Source: Allorhodopirellula heiligendammensis (lineage in GTDB: Bacteria; Planctomycetota; Planctomycetia; Pirellulales; Pirellulaceae). From it: DNA of 64,000 bases. This document shows, one piece after another, positions 1 through 8,134 of this stretch. The number at the start of each line of letters is the position of its first letter. Position 1 is the first letter of the stretch. The notes beneath the pieces were generated by a model. It ran no database searches. It saw only the letters and a list, made by a program, of their open reading frames with translations, and was not told the DNA's origin. The position numbers and the translations under genes are program-made. Where the stretch lies: NCBI RefSeq assembly GCF_007860105.1, contig NZ_SJPU01000003.1, positions 186,001-250,000 of the forward strand, given 5' to 3'.

Positions 1-1914
1 TATGACGCACCCGGAAAGGTCGCGGGTCCGCCCATAGTCGGATATCTTTGGGCTCAGGTCCCGTTCGATTGGGCTGATGCGATGGCGTTGATGATCATTC
101 ACTTCTTCACAGAGTCGCGTCGCCGCTTCGAGGCAGTAACGAAGGCCCCGGACGGTTTGAGCCAACCACTCGACCGGGATGTCTGAGTCAATTGGTGGTA
201 CCGGACACTCAGCTTCAATACTAACGAAATCGATTATTCCGTTCCCATCCTCCGCCGCCGGTGGTACAGGACGCGACATCAGTGCCGGGCCCACCTTCAA
301 ATACGGCTCGCTGAGCTTCACAAAGCGTCGCGATGAGTTTATCGACCATCCATTCCGCTTGATGGCTTGCTCCAACTCAAACCAGTCCTGGTCAGCGTCA
401 CGCGGAGGATCGTTCCACGCTTCGAGAAGGTAGTTCCACACTCGTTGAATCTCGACATCAATCACCTCGTCTTCATGGATCCGCGAGAGTCTCCATTCAA
501 TGGCCCCTCGATAACTCGGATGCAGGGACTCTTGCCGGACCGCCCACCACACAGCCGCTGGCTGGTTGGCGACGTTCGCGATCCATCTCGCAAAGCACAG
601 AAGGCGTGCTGGCAATTCCGCAACGTTTACCGCAAAATTTCCTCGAACTGCAGGGAGGTTGTTCGGTGACAAATCCTGCTGATCCAGTTCGCTTATTGTG
701 AACGCGTCCCACGCATCAGTAGGAACTTCCCGCTTTCGGTTGAAGGAATCGCCACCGCTGCGCTGTGGTATCTCGTCAGAGTCCAATCCGTATCGTATGA
801 ATGGATCGATTCTTGCGCTGTCCGGAGTCACGTAAATCAGATGTCCCGGCGGCTCATAGCGACAACTAGGATCCAGTACACACAGCCATTCTGCTGGAGG
901 TACTGATTCAGCAAAAGCTTCGGCGCCGTCGTAGGTTGAAACAATGTGCGCGATCTGCCCCCTCTGGTGTGGTTTCAACTCCTTCGGTCCTGCCATTGCA
1001 AGATCGAGAATCGATTCACGCCACTTCTGCGGGTCGTCGGCACGAATCGCCCACAGTCCGAGCGTTTCCCACAGGGCGTGATGCTCTTCGGCGTCAGAAT
1101 ACGCGATGGGTATGACGCCTTTGTGCTGCCAGCGAGCGGTCAGCTCGGCCGACTCGTCTGACTGAAAGGCGTAGATCCCGTTCAGTGAATCGGGGTTTCG
1201 TCTCAGGCCTTCAAGCAAATAATGCACGGGCGGGTCGTCGGCAGAATACCCAACAAAGACGACGACATACTTTCGAACGATTTCGCGGAAGAATTCGGTG
1301 GCCCAGCCATCAGACAGATAGGCGTGACCAAAATCTGAGCTGGAAAGGACAAACCCATTCCCCTCTTCTTGTTTGCAGTCGGTGTCGACGCGACCGTGGA
1401 GATACACGATGCCGTCCAAATCGTCGTATCGGGACGGTTGCGGCAAACGCGGCGGTTGAAACAACTGGATTTCTACATCGTCAGCCTCGAATAACCGATC
1501 GAAATTCGTAGTCACAAGTTGTGTCTTGCCACTTGGAGTGCGCGCCAGGCGAAGCAGGATTTCGTGTGCTGAACGATTGACGTCCGCCGCTGGTGTGAGA
1601 CTCTTGGCAACCGCGGCCTGGATGTCCGACCTATCGAAATCACGCTCCAGTAACGAGAACACGCGGTCGGCTGAAATGAGTCCTGTGACGTCGAGTTCTT
1701 TGCCAATCTGCTTCGCCTTCTGCAGGACTTTAGCCGCATCGCTGTCCGCCAATGCTCCCAGCTCTCGAATGACGGATTCAGCTAAACCGAAGAAGTCTGC
1801 AAGACCGGCGCGTGCCCGCGATACACCCGCGCCGCAAAAAAACACAACGCGGCCCTCATCTCGTGCTCGGAGAAGTGTGTCCGGCAGTGCTGGGCCACCA
1901 TCTATGAAACGCAC
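1..1914 (-). CDS. SIR2-domain defence-type protein, partial (3' end beyond window)
   Basis: A continuous minus-strand frame of 638 codons runs off the left edge without a stop. The GTG start at 1914 follows GGAGGAG at 1924-1930 with ordinary spacing, and an in-frame TAA lies just upstream at 1921-1923. Visible SIR2 features are GAGVS at residues 28-32, TTNFD at 135-139 (NAD-binding Asn and Asp), YLHG at 171-174 (catalytic His) and FVGYSADDPPV at 220-230. Family knowledge: SIR2-like domains of this kind act as NAD+ hydrolases in anti-phage systems. The long region after about residue 260 looks like the DUF4020-type extension of some SIR2 proteins, but that is recalled, not checked. A defence role is inferred from the architecture. 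Neighbour across a 382-bp gap is a lipase on the opposite strand. Partner genes, if any, would lie left of the window. Confidence 0.8.
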   Translation of the reverse strand, partial: MRFIDGGPALPDTLLRARDEGRVVFFCGAGVSRARAGLADFFGLAESVIRELGALADSDAAKVLQKAKQIGKELDVTGLISADRVFSLLERDFDRSDIQAAVAKSLTPAADVNRSAHEILLRLARTPSGKTQLVTTNFDRLFEADDVEIQLFQPPRLPQPSRYDDLDGIVYLHGRVDTDCKQEEGNGFVLSSSDFGHAYLSDGWATEFFREIVRKYVVVFVGYSADDPPVHYLLEGLRRNPDSLNGIYAFQSDESAELTARWQHKGVIPIAYSDAEEHHALWETLGLWAIRADDPQKWRESILDLAMAGPKELKPHQRGQIAHIVSTYDGAEAFAESVPPAEWLCVLDPSCRYEPPGHLIYVTPDSARIDPFIRYGLDSDEIPQRSGGDSFNRKREVPTDAWDAFTISELDQQDLSPNNLPAVRGNFAVNVAELPARLLCFARWIANVANQPAAVWWAVRQESLHPSYRGAIEWRLSRIHEDEVIDVEIQRVWNYLLEAWNDPPRDADQDWFELEQAIKRNGWSINSSRRFVKLSEPYLKVGPALMSRPVPPAAEDGNGIIDFVSIEAECPVPPIDSDIPVEWLAQTVRGLRYCLEAATRLCEEVNDHQRHRISPIERDLSPKISDYGRTRDLSGCVI

Positions 1915-2198
1915 GAGTACTTACTCCTCCGCATAAGTGTTGCTCTTCCTACCCTGAGATCAAATGCAATTCGTTCTGAAACAGTACCAATTTACGGTTC
2001 CTAGCTTACACGGGCGAGTACAGAGAAGCTGTGGCTCCGGTGTGCTGAGTCTGAAGTGCCCCGTGTTCAACGACCACAACTGGAGATCGGTCAGCTGATA
2101 GCGTCCGAGCTTGTGCCCAAGCGTTTTGAGAAATAACGCAACACTTGACACGTAGGGAATCGCGAAGCGAATGAGACACCCGATTGGACCTGACGTTC

Positions 2199-2207
2199 TG
2201 ATATAAT
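2199..2207 (+). promoter_or_regulatory. Extended -10 promoter of the lipase gene
   Basis: TGaTATAAT fits an extended -10 element (TG-N-TATAAT). TTGGAC at 2184-2189 is too close to be a normal -35, but extended -10 promoters do not require one. Transcription would begin near 2213-2215, just past the ATG at 2210. This is why the downstream GTG at 2297 was chosen as the lipase start. The rest of the 1915-2296 gap shows no gene. Confidence 0.5.
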
Positions 2208-2296
2208 CGATGCGAAACGGTCAGGAACGCCAATCGGACTGCCGATGCCCTTCGTTTCGCTTGAATAAATTATCACACAAACCACTGAGGCGGCAC

Positions 2297-3436
2297 GTGA
2301 AATCCTTACTCTTTGCATGCACTTTTTTCATTCTTTTGGTCGGTGCCAATCGCGTCCAGGCACAGAGCTACTCTGCCAGCGGAAATCGAATTGAAGAGTC
2401 GAGCTTTGGCGGTGCGGTTGTTGCTGCGAGCGGCGATGTTCCCTTGGATTCCGAGTTTGTTTCCCGACTTCGCTCGACGTCGATTGCAGGCGACAATCCA
2501 CCGTTCGCCATCGTTGCGGACCTTGCCATGTTGTCGGGTGAGGTATACCGCAACGATCACGAAACTGTGTCCTACTTCGTTCGTGGTCTGGGGTTTGAAC
2601 GGTTTGCAACCATCACCAACGATCAGGAGAACCTGATGGTTCACGTGATGGATGCGCCAGGGGTGACACTCGTCGTATTCAGGGGGACGGACGATAGGCT
2701 CGACTGGTTGACCAATTTGGATCTGAGAGCCAAGACGTGTTCGCAAGGCGTTTTTCACAGGGGCTTTATCGACGCCTTTGATGCTATCCGGGCAGACACA
2801 CAAACCTTCATCAGCAAACAGTCGGGGCAACGGTTGTGGATTACAGGTCACAGTCTTGGTGGTGCCATGGCGGTGCTCTGTGCCTTCGATCAAAAGCTGA
2901 GCCGAGAGGTTTCGGCCGACGTGATCACGTTCGGTCAACCGCGAGTAACTGATGCAAAGGGGTGTCGTAACATCGACACTGCGTTGAAAGATCACTACGT
3001 TCGCGTCGCCCGACCAACCGATGTTGTCTCGCGCATTCCGCCTGCAATACCGTTCATGACCGACTACGGGCACGCGGGACTTCATATTCGTTTGGGAAAT
3101 AAGGGCCTTGCCATCGGTCCGTCGGCAAGAGCTACAATGCGTCAGGCATCCTTTCAGTCGGATGAATTTGGAAAAGCGTGCATCGTGGAGAGTGTGATCG
3201 AAATTCATGGCTCAGTATTCGACGAGCCGCCGATCACGTTGGAGGAGCTGCAAGCATTACCTGGGCAACCCATCGAATACGATCCAAATATACGCGAGGG
3301 GCAAGTAGTTCGTTTCGGTCCTGGTACGGTTGCTCAGGTTGCATTCAAGTATGCGATCAAGAAGGCGATTGCCTGGATTGTTGAACAACACAGCATGGAC
3401 GATTATCTGCGTTTGGTGCGTTCATATCGTGGGTGA
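2297..3436 (+). CDS. Secreted class-3 lipase family protein
   Basis: 379-residue alpha/beta hydrolase of the lipase class 3 (PF01764) type. The nucleophile elbow GHSLGG has Ser at residue 186, and the region before it (VVFRGTDD) is typical of the family. The N-terminus MKSLLFACTFFILLVGA is a Sec signal peptide, so the enzyme should act outside the cytoplasm on lipid or ester substrates. The frame is open back to an ATG at 2210, but the GTG at 2297 has GAGG 6 bp upstream, gives a clean signal peptide, and lies downstream of the extended -10 promoter. The 3' end overlaps the convergent MYG1-like pseudogene by 15 bp. Substrate unknown. Confidence 0.8.
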   Translation: MKSLLFACTFFILLVGANRVQAQSYSASGNRIEESSFGGAVVAASGDVPLDSEFVSRLRSTSIAGDNPPFAIVADLAMLSGEVYRNDHETVSYFVRGLGFERFATITNDQENLMVHVMDAPGVTLVVFRGTDDRLDWLTNLDLRAKTCSQGVFHRGFIDAFDAIRADTQTFISKQSGQRLWITGHSLGGAMAVLCAFDQKLSREVSADVITFGQPRVTDAKGCRNIDTALKDHYVRVARPTDVVSRIPPAIPFMTDYGHAGLHIRLGNKGLAIGPSARATMRQASFQSDEFGKACIVESVIEIHGSVFDEPPITLEELQALPGQPIEYDPNIREGQVVRFGPGTVAQVAFKYAIKKAIAWIVEQHSMDDYLRLVRSYRG

Positions 3437-4132
3437 GGCGTTGGGATCGTAGACCATCGCGTGAATCTCGTTTCCCTTTCCCTCGCTCTCGATGAAGGCG
3501 TGAAACCCAAGCGAAGGATCCTCTGAAATGGCGTCACTTTGTTCCAGGAACAAGGCCTGGATCGGCTCGCCTTCGGTTCCAATCGTCCAGTACTGACCGT
3601 GCTCTTTCAGATAGTCCAGCCGTTCACGCAAAGTCCGCAAGTAGTTGACAACGTCCTCCCCCACCATGCACATGACTTGGTAGACAGGACTTTCTAAACT
3701 GAGTTACGTGCGGCTCGCAAATCGATTCAACAACGTCATGTCGAGCGGCGAATTGAGCGATCCCAGCGTCGCACATGGAATCTCCATCAGTTTGGCTGTT
3801 TCGTTGGGGCCTAACGTGTCCAGCCATTCCGCTGGACGAAGCCAAGCACAAAAGGACAGGGCGTCCTCGTAAAGCCCCATGTCCTGGAGCACAAGCGACA
3901 AGGCCCAAAGTGGCGGGGCATCACGAGGGAACTGATGATGGTCAAAGTTCTTCCGTTCCGGATCATGCACCCCACCGATATCAACTACACAGACCGAAGG
4001 ATTGGCCAAGTCCTCATCTGTTGGATCGCGTCGCTGAATCGGAGCACCATGCATATGCGCCAACAGGCTACAGGCAAGGAAATCGTCTTTGTGGGCTCCG
4101 CCCGGGTGGGTCACTATCAGCTGAATGATCAT
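3422..4132 (-). pseudogene. MYG1-like hydrolase gene interrupted by one in-frame TAA
   Basis: Two minus-strand ORFs lie in the same frame, separated only by a TAA at 3704-3706. The first part (4132 to 3704) starts MIIQLIVTHPGGAHKDDF and contains DIGGVHDPERKNFDHHQF, matching the metal-binding His/Asp motifs of the MYG1 (DHH-related, metal-dependent exonuclease/hydrolase) family. The second part (3703 to 3422) continues the fold for 93 residues. Total length is about 236 codons, so nothing but the stop codon seems wrong. The frame is open upstream to 4405, but the start at 4132 gives the family's usual beginning. It could be a true nonsense mutant, a readthrough case or a sequencing error. Confidence 0.7.
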
Positions 4133-4478
4133 GAAGTCAGGCGAATCAGATTTGGGAACAATGTCGAAGCCAACAGAACCATACTCACAAAACGGATGCG
4201 TGTAACCTGAGAGCCGAGAACCGCGTTTGAACGCGACCAGTCCTATTGGCCGCAGGAGTCGTGCGTGTCCGAATCGGTTGGCTGAATGAAGTAAATTCCA
4301 GGTTTCCCTCACGCATCTGGCGAGGCATCCATCCGTACCAAGCAATGCCATGATCGATAACACTTGGCTATGAAACGCCGGACGACGCGGCTTAAGCTGA
4401 TTCACTGGATTAACGTGAATGCCGATTGTGTGCGTCTGGAGTCGCTGAGGAAAAGAATGAAAAACTGCCGTCGGTGAA
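4133..4478. other. Intergenic, no gene recognised
   Basis: 346 bp between the divergent MYG1-like and DUF1080 genes. The MYG1 frame stays open through most of it, but the translation (Cys/Arg-rich, no motif) does not look like protein. It presumably holds the two divergent promoters; no clear -35/-10 pair was seen. Confidence 0.4.
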
Positions 4479-5315
4479 ATGAGCTATAGTTATCGATTGT
4501 TTCTAGCCCGTTATTTCTCGCTTAAGAGCCTGCTGATGCGTCTTCTCTGCTTAACTTCATGGTGTGTTTTCTGGATCGGGTATCTTGGGCCGGCGGTTTC
4601 CAGGAGTGACGATGCGCTTGGTGTGGGTGCCCGGCCGATCACGGGGGCAGAGGTGATCCTTGATGGGTCGCGAGAGATGTTGGACGAGAAATGGACTTAC
4701 TGGGAAGGCCCTCGGTTCAGTTCTTCGCTGCCGATCAAATGGAAGGTGGTCGAGGATCCGGTGGACGATGAATCGGCTATCATGACGGATGATCCAGCCG
4801 CCGCAGGGGGCAAGTACGGAACCGCCGACATCGTGACCAAACAGAAATTTCGTGACTTTCGATTGCACGTCGAGTTTCTAATTCCTAACGCGGGTGGCAA
4901 TAGCGGTGTTTACCTGCAGAACCGCTACGAGATTCAGATTCTTGATGGTGACAAGACCAAGCATGGGCTCGGTGCTGTGATTAATGAAACGCCCTCGCCC
5001 TATCATGCCTACAACGGGATCGGCAAATGGAATGCGTACGACATCCAATTTCGGGCGGCTCGATTTAAACAGGGCACGCTTTCCGAGAAGCCAATGGTGA
5101 CGATGTACTTCAATGGTGAAAAGGTTCATCTCAATCAGCAGATCAACAAAGTTTGGGGCGGCGCCAATTCCGGAATCGACGGTGGCAACGACAACGGATT
5201 TGGAATCACGGACACTCCCGGTGGCATCAAATTGCAGTGCGAAGGTCACGAAGTGCTCTACCGAAACATCTGGATCAAGCCGATCGAACTAAGCGACCCT
5301 AGCACGGATTTTTAG
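4479..5315 (+). CDS. Secreted DUF1080 (3-keto-disaccharide hydrolase-like) protein
   Basis: 278 residues. A hydrophobic stretch at residues 20-42 is a signal peptide; an alternative ATG at 4536 (MRLLCLTSWCVFWIGYLG) would give a more compact one. The rest is a concanavalin-like beta-sandwich of the DUF1080 family. Supporting motifs are NAGGNSGVYLQNRYEIQILD near residue 140, the Trp/Tyr-rich WNAYDIQFRA segment, and the closing GIKLQCEGHEVLYRNIWIKP. Family knowledge: these proteins are abundant in planctomycetes, and members have 3-keto-glycoside hydrolase activity or bind sugars. The broken Gfo/Idh gene starts about 16 bp downstream, an arrangement common in planctomycete sugar loci, so the pair probably formed an operon. 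Confidence 0.8.
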   Translation: MSYSYRLFLARYFSLKSLLMRLLCLTSWCVFWIGYLGPAVSRSDDALGVGARPITGAEVILDGSREMLDEKWTYWEGPRFSSSLPIKWKVVEDPVDDESAIMTDDPAAAGGKYGTADIVTKQKFRDFRLHVEFLIPNAGGNSGVYLQNRYEIQILDGDKTKHGLGAVINETPSPYHAYNGIGKWNAYDIQFRAARFKQGTLSEKPMVTMYFNGEKVHLNQQINKVWGGANSGIDGGNDNGFGITDTPGGIKLQCEGHEVLYRNIWIKPIELSDPSTDF

Positions 5316-5331
5316 AACGCTGACGAAGCCA

Positions 5332-5713
5332 TTGCGAATCGTTGGAATCAACTTCGACGACTTCCACATGGGCGATCTGCTGCGCATGGCGCACGATCAT
5401 CCTGAGGTGGAATTGGTTGGCATTTGTGACGAGCAACCTTAGCGGATGCAAGATGCGATCACGGCGTTTTCTTTTTCGGCTGATCAAGTTTTCAAAGATC
5501 CTGAAACGCTCTGCGAATCGACGGTACCGGACTTGGCCATTCTTTGTCCGGCTGGTCCGAGCATGGCGAGTGGGTTGAGAGGGTGGCACGGCTAGGGTGC
5601 GACATTCTAGTTGATAAACCATTCGCGGCTTCGCTCGCCGAAGCCGATCGCATGATCGCTGCTTGTGATCAGGCGGACGTTCGGTTGGCCATCAATTGGC
5701 CACTTGCCTGGGT
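5332..5713 (+). pseudogene. Gfo/Idh/MocA oxidoreductase relic (nonsense, frameshift, 3' truncation)
   Basis: From the TTG at 5332 the frame reads LRIVGINFDDFHMGDLLRM and ELVGICDEQP, then TAG at 5440-5442, then RMQDAITAFSFSADQVF up to DLAILCPA. Near 5552 the reading moves to another frame, with HGEWVERVA, LGCDILVDKPFAASLAEADR and LAINWPLAW, and homology stops at about 5713. The Rossmann N-terminus and the VDKPFA segment are diagnostic of Gfo/Idh/MocA NAD(P)-dependent sugar oxidoreductases. The TAG lies where relatives, as I recall them, have Glu (EQPERM). Only about the first 125 residues survive; the C-terminal domain is absent. Confidence 0.75.
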
Positions 5714-5841
5714 GGCTTACTTCACCGTCGATTCGCACACGTTTCGACTTACTGAAATCCAGCTTGGCGACGATGTCTTTAGGAACGAGAACCAAGATTT
5801 TCGTCAATCTTGGCGTCAAAGTCGTACGGGTAGTCACTCAT
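5714..5841 (-). pseudogene. DUF1905-like gene fragment, frameshifted
   Basis: On the minus strand an ATG at 5841 reads MSDYPYDFDAKIDE. After a frameshift near 5796-5802 it continues as KILVLVPKDIVAKLDF then KSKRVRIDGEVSHP. The pattern (short beta-strand start, V-P-K-D/E-I, then VRIDGEV) resembles DUF1905 small beta-barrel proteins. The fragment abuts the Gfo/Idh relic head-on near 5713, so two unrelated truncated genes meet at a deletion joint. Identification is tentative. Confidence 0.4.
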
Positions 5842-5934
5842 GCTGAGATCGCTAATGAAATTCCAAGATGAGATTTCACGATAGTGTAAACGCTGTGGCA
5901 CTTTTCTTTCAGCCCTCTTGCCGGATGCCCGTTC

Positions 5935-6408
5935 ATGGCAGATTCCAACAAACGAACGCTCGACTTCCACACAGGCGATGACGTCATCGCAGAGATCCAG
6001 CGACTGCGAACGGGCGGCTACACGAAATCGAAGAACTGGAATCTCACTCAAGCCTGCGAGCACCTGACGGCGACTATGACCGGAGGAATGGACGGCTTCG
6101 GATTTCGGCTACCTTGGATCTTGCGAGCCACGATCATTAAATGGGTGTTCCATCGGATTCTGCGAACGCGCAAGATGTCGACTGGCCCGACGCTGAAGCG
6201 ACTCAAACCCAAAACGGATGACGGCCCCGACGACGACACGATCATCGACAACTGCATCGCCGTCATCGAGCGGGCTAAGACGTTCGAGGGACCGATTGAA
6301 AACTACCCATTCCTCGACAACCTCGACGTCGAAGATTGGCGACAATTCATGTGGATGCATGCCGGACATCACCTCGGATTCTTGATCCCCCGCGTGTCCG
6401 CGAAATGA
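5935..6408 (+). CDS. DUF1569 family protein
   Basis: 157-residue soluble protein. It opens with TLDFHTGDDVIAEIQRL, followed by NWNLTQACEHLTATM and, near the C-terminus, WMHAGHHLGFLIPR. These His-containing helices are the pattern of the DUF1569/DinB-like four-helix proteins, in which His residues probably bind a metal. Function is unknown. The stop (TGA 6406-6408) overlaps the OsmC start by 4 bp (ATGA), so it heads a translationally coupled run: DUF1569, OsmC, PhzF, GNAT. It looks intact. Confidence 0.8.
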   Translation: MADSNKRTLDFHTGDDVIAEIQRLRTGGYTKSKNWNLTQACEHLTATMTGGMDGFGFRLPWILRATIIKWVFHRILRTRKMSTGPTLKRLKPKTDDGPDDDTIIDNCIAVIERAKTFEGPIENYPFLDNLDVEDWRQFMWMHAGHHLGFLIPRVSAK

Positions 6409-6872
6409 TCAATGCGACCGTTCGCTGGACGAGCCAAGGCGAGGATTTTGCCAAGAACCGATACAGCCGGGCACACACGTGGACATTCGATGGCGGAGTG
6501 GAAGTCGCTGCATCTTCGTCGCCAGACATCGTTCCAGTCCCAATGTCGGACGCGAGTGCGATTGATCCCGAAGAAGCTTTCGTGGCCTCGCTGTCGAGTT
6601 GCCACATGCTGTGGTTCCTGTCGATCGCAGCAAAATCGGGATTCGAGGTGCAGGAATATCGCGACGAAGCAATCGGCGAGATCCGAAAGAACGACGCCGG
6701 CAAACTGTTCATCGCCCTGGTGACGCTGCGACCACAGGTGACCTGGGCGACGGACCGCGAACCCACGGACGATGAACTTTGTCAGATGCATCATCAGGCT
6801 CACGAGGAATGCTTCATCGCCAATTCCGTCAAAACCGAAATCCGCATCGACCCCCAAAAAGTTGGTAACTGA
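6405..6872 (+). CDS. OsmC family peroxiredoxin-like protein
   Basis: 155 residues. SSCHMLWFLSIAAKSGF carries the first redox cysteine and HEECFIANSV the second. This is the two-Cys arrangement of OsmC/Ohr thiol peroxidases, which reduce organic hydroperoxides in the cytoplasm. The frame is open further upstream, but the ATG at 6405 overlaps the preceding stop (ATGA) and gives the family's usual N-terminus (INATVRW). The next gene starts immediately after its stop. The reading frame is intact although both neighbours downstream are broken. Confidence 0.82.
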   Translation: MINATVRWTSQGEDFAKNRYSRAHTWTFDGGVEVAASSSPDIVPVPMSDASAIDPEEAFVASLSSCHMLWFLSIAAKSGFEVQEYRDEAIGEIRKNDAGKLFIALVTLRPQVTWATDREPTDDELCQMHHQAHEECFIANSVKTEIRIDPQKVGN

Positions 6873-7700
6873 ATGAGCATCAAACAAGGCATTGCCATCT
6901 GGCAAGTCGATGCCTTCACCGACGGACCGTTCACCGGCAACCCGGCGGCCGTTTGCATTCTGAATGATTACCCCAGCGACAAGTGGATGCAGAATGTCGC
7001 TTCCGAAATGAATCTTTCGGAAACAGCATTCGTGGTTCCCTTGCACTAGGCTGGCAGTTTTCGCCTGCGTTGGTTCACACCGGCCGCCGAAGTCGATTTA
7101 TGTGGGCACGCAACACTTGCGTCCGCTCACACGCTGATCGAACAAGAACGAGTGCTTTCAGGGCAAGCGATCCGCTTTCAAACACGCAGCGGCGAGTTGG
7201 TGTGCCAACAGCGAGATGGTCGCATCACAATGGACTTTCCCTCCACTCCGCCGGTTGACCGTTCTAACGAGATGTTGAAGAAGCAGATTGCCGAAGCACT
7301 GAGCGTTTCCGTAAACGAAGTTTGGGACACGAAGTTCGACACCATGGTCGTCCTGAAAGACGCAGATTCCGTCCGGGAACTGACGCCCGACATGACCTCG
7401 CTCGCCAAGATCGAAACTCGTGGCGTCATGCTCACCTCCGAGAGCGATTCAGCGAAATACGATTTCATCTCACGGTTCTTCGCACCACAGCACGGTATCA
7501 ACGAAGATCCAGTCACCGGATCAGCCCATTGCTGCCTCGCACCGTACTGGAGCGAGCGACTCGGAAAGTCAACACTAATTGGCTACCAAGCCTCACGCCG
7601 TGGAGGAACAGTTCACTGCGAAGTAACCGACGAGCGGGTTCAGCTATCGGGTACCGCGGTCACGGTATTAGATGGTCGATTGTTGCTGGAACCGGCATGA
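6873..7700 (+). pseudogene. PhzF-family isomerase gene with one in-frame TAG
   Basis: Starting at ATG 6873, directly after the OsmC stop, the frame gives a complete PhzF-fold protein of 275 codons except for TAG at 7047-7049 (codon 59). Before the stop are WQVDAFTDGPFTGNPAAVC and MNLSETAFVV; the Glu of SETAF is the catalytic residue of the PhzF/YddE family. After it come FRLRWFTPAAEVDLCGHATL and DPVTGSAHCCLAPYW. Relatives, as I recall, have Glu in the stop position (H-E-A-G). The frame therefore differs from a working gene by a single base. Restart after the stop would lose the catalytic Glu. Confidence 0.8.
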
Positions 7701-8134
7701 CGCTTGCGATTCGATCCTTCGTTCCCAGCGATGCAGATGCATGCTTGTAACTGTTTCGCGATTGCGTTCACCGAGTCAACGTCCGCGACTACGCTCCGGA
7801 ACAGATCGAGGCCTGGGCACCGCCTGAAATGGATTCCACGATGTGGGCCAAGCGTTTTGAAGGGCGATTTGCCTGTGTCGCATGCGATGGAAAAATGATT
7901 GTCGGCTTCACTGACATCACGCGCGATGGGCATCTCGACCGCTTGTTTGTATCAGCGGATCACCAACGACAAGGAATCGCTCGTGGTTTGATTGAGCGAT
8001 TGACGCAACACGCTGAACAGCAAGGCTTCGAGTTCGTGACGACCGAAGCAAGTGTTACGGCGAAAACGTTCTTCGAGGCGATGCTGTTTGTGGTGATCAA
8101 ACGTAAGCGTTCGGCAGAACTATTTGCGGGCTAG
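7697..8134 (+). pseudogene. GNAT acetyltransferase gene: in-frame TAA and IS66-truncated 3' end
   Basis: ATG 7697 overlaps the PhzF stop (ATGA). The frame reads MTLAIRSFVPSDADACL, then TAA at 7748-7750 (codon 18), then LFRDCVHRVNVRDYAPEQIEAW. The acetyl-CoA-binding segment LFVSADHQRQGIARGLIERL is conserved. Native sequence ends at about FFEAMLFVVIK; the left end of IS66 begins at 8103, and the last 11 codons to TAG at 8134 are IS sequence. Typical GNATs continue for another 15-25 residues. Two independent lesions make this a dead gene. Confidence 0.75.

Noticed and set aside
2306-3208. 300-codon minus-strand ORF antisense to the lipase
   Set aside because: It lies wholly on the lipase gene, is rich in Arg/His/Cys in the pattern of a shadow frame, and has no family motif.
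3704-7750. Selenocysteine, pyrrolysine or genome-wide stop reassignment
   Set aside because: The stops are TAG and TAA, not TGA, and many intact genes in the window end normally in TAG or TAA. Reassignment would fuse many genes. Local mutation or artefact fits better.
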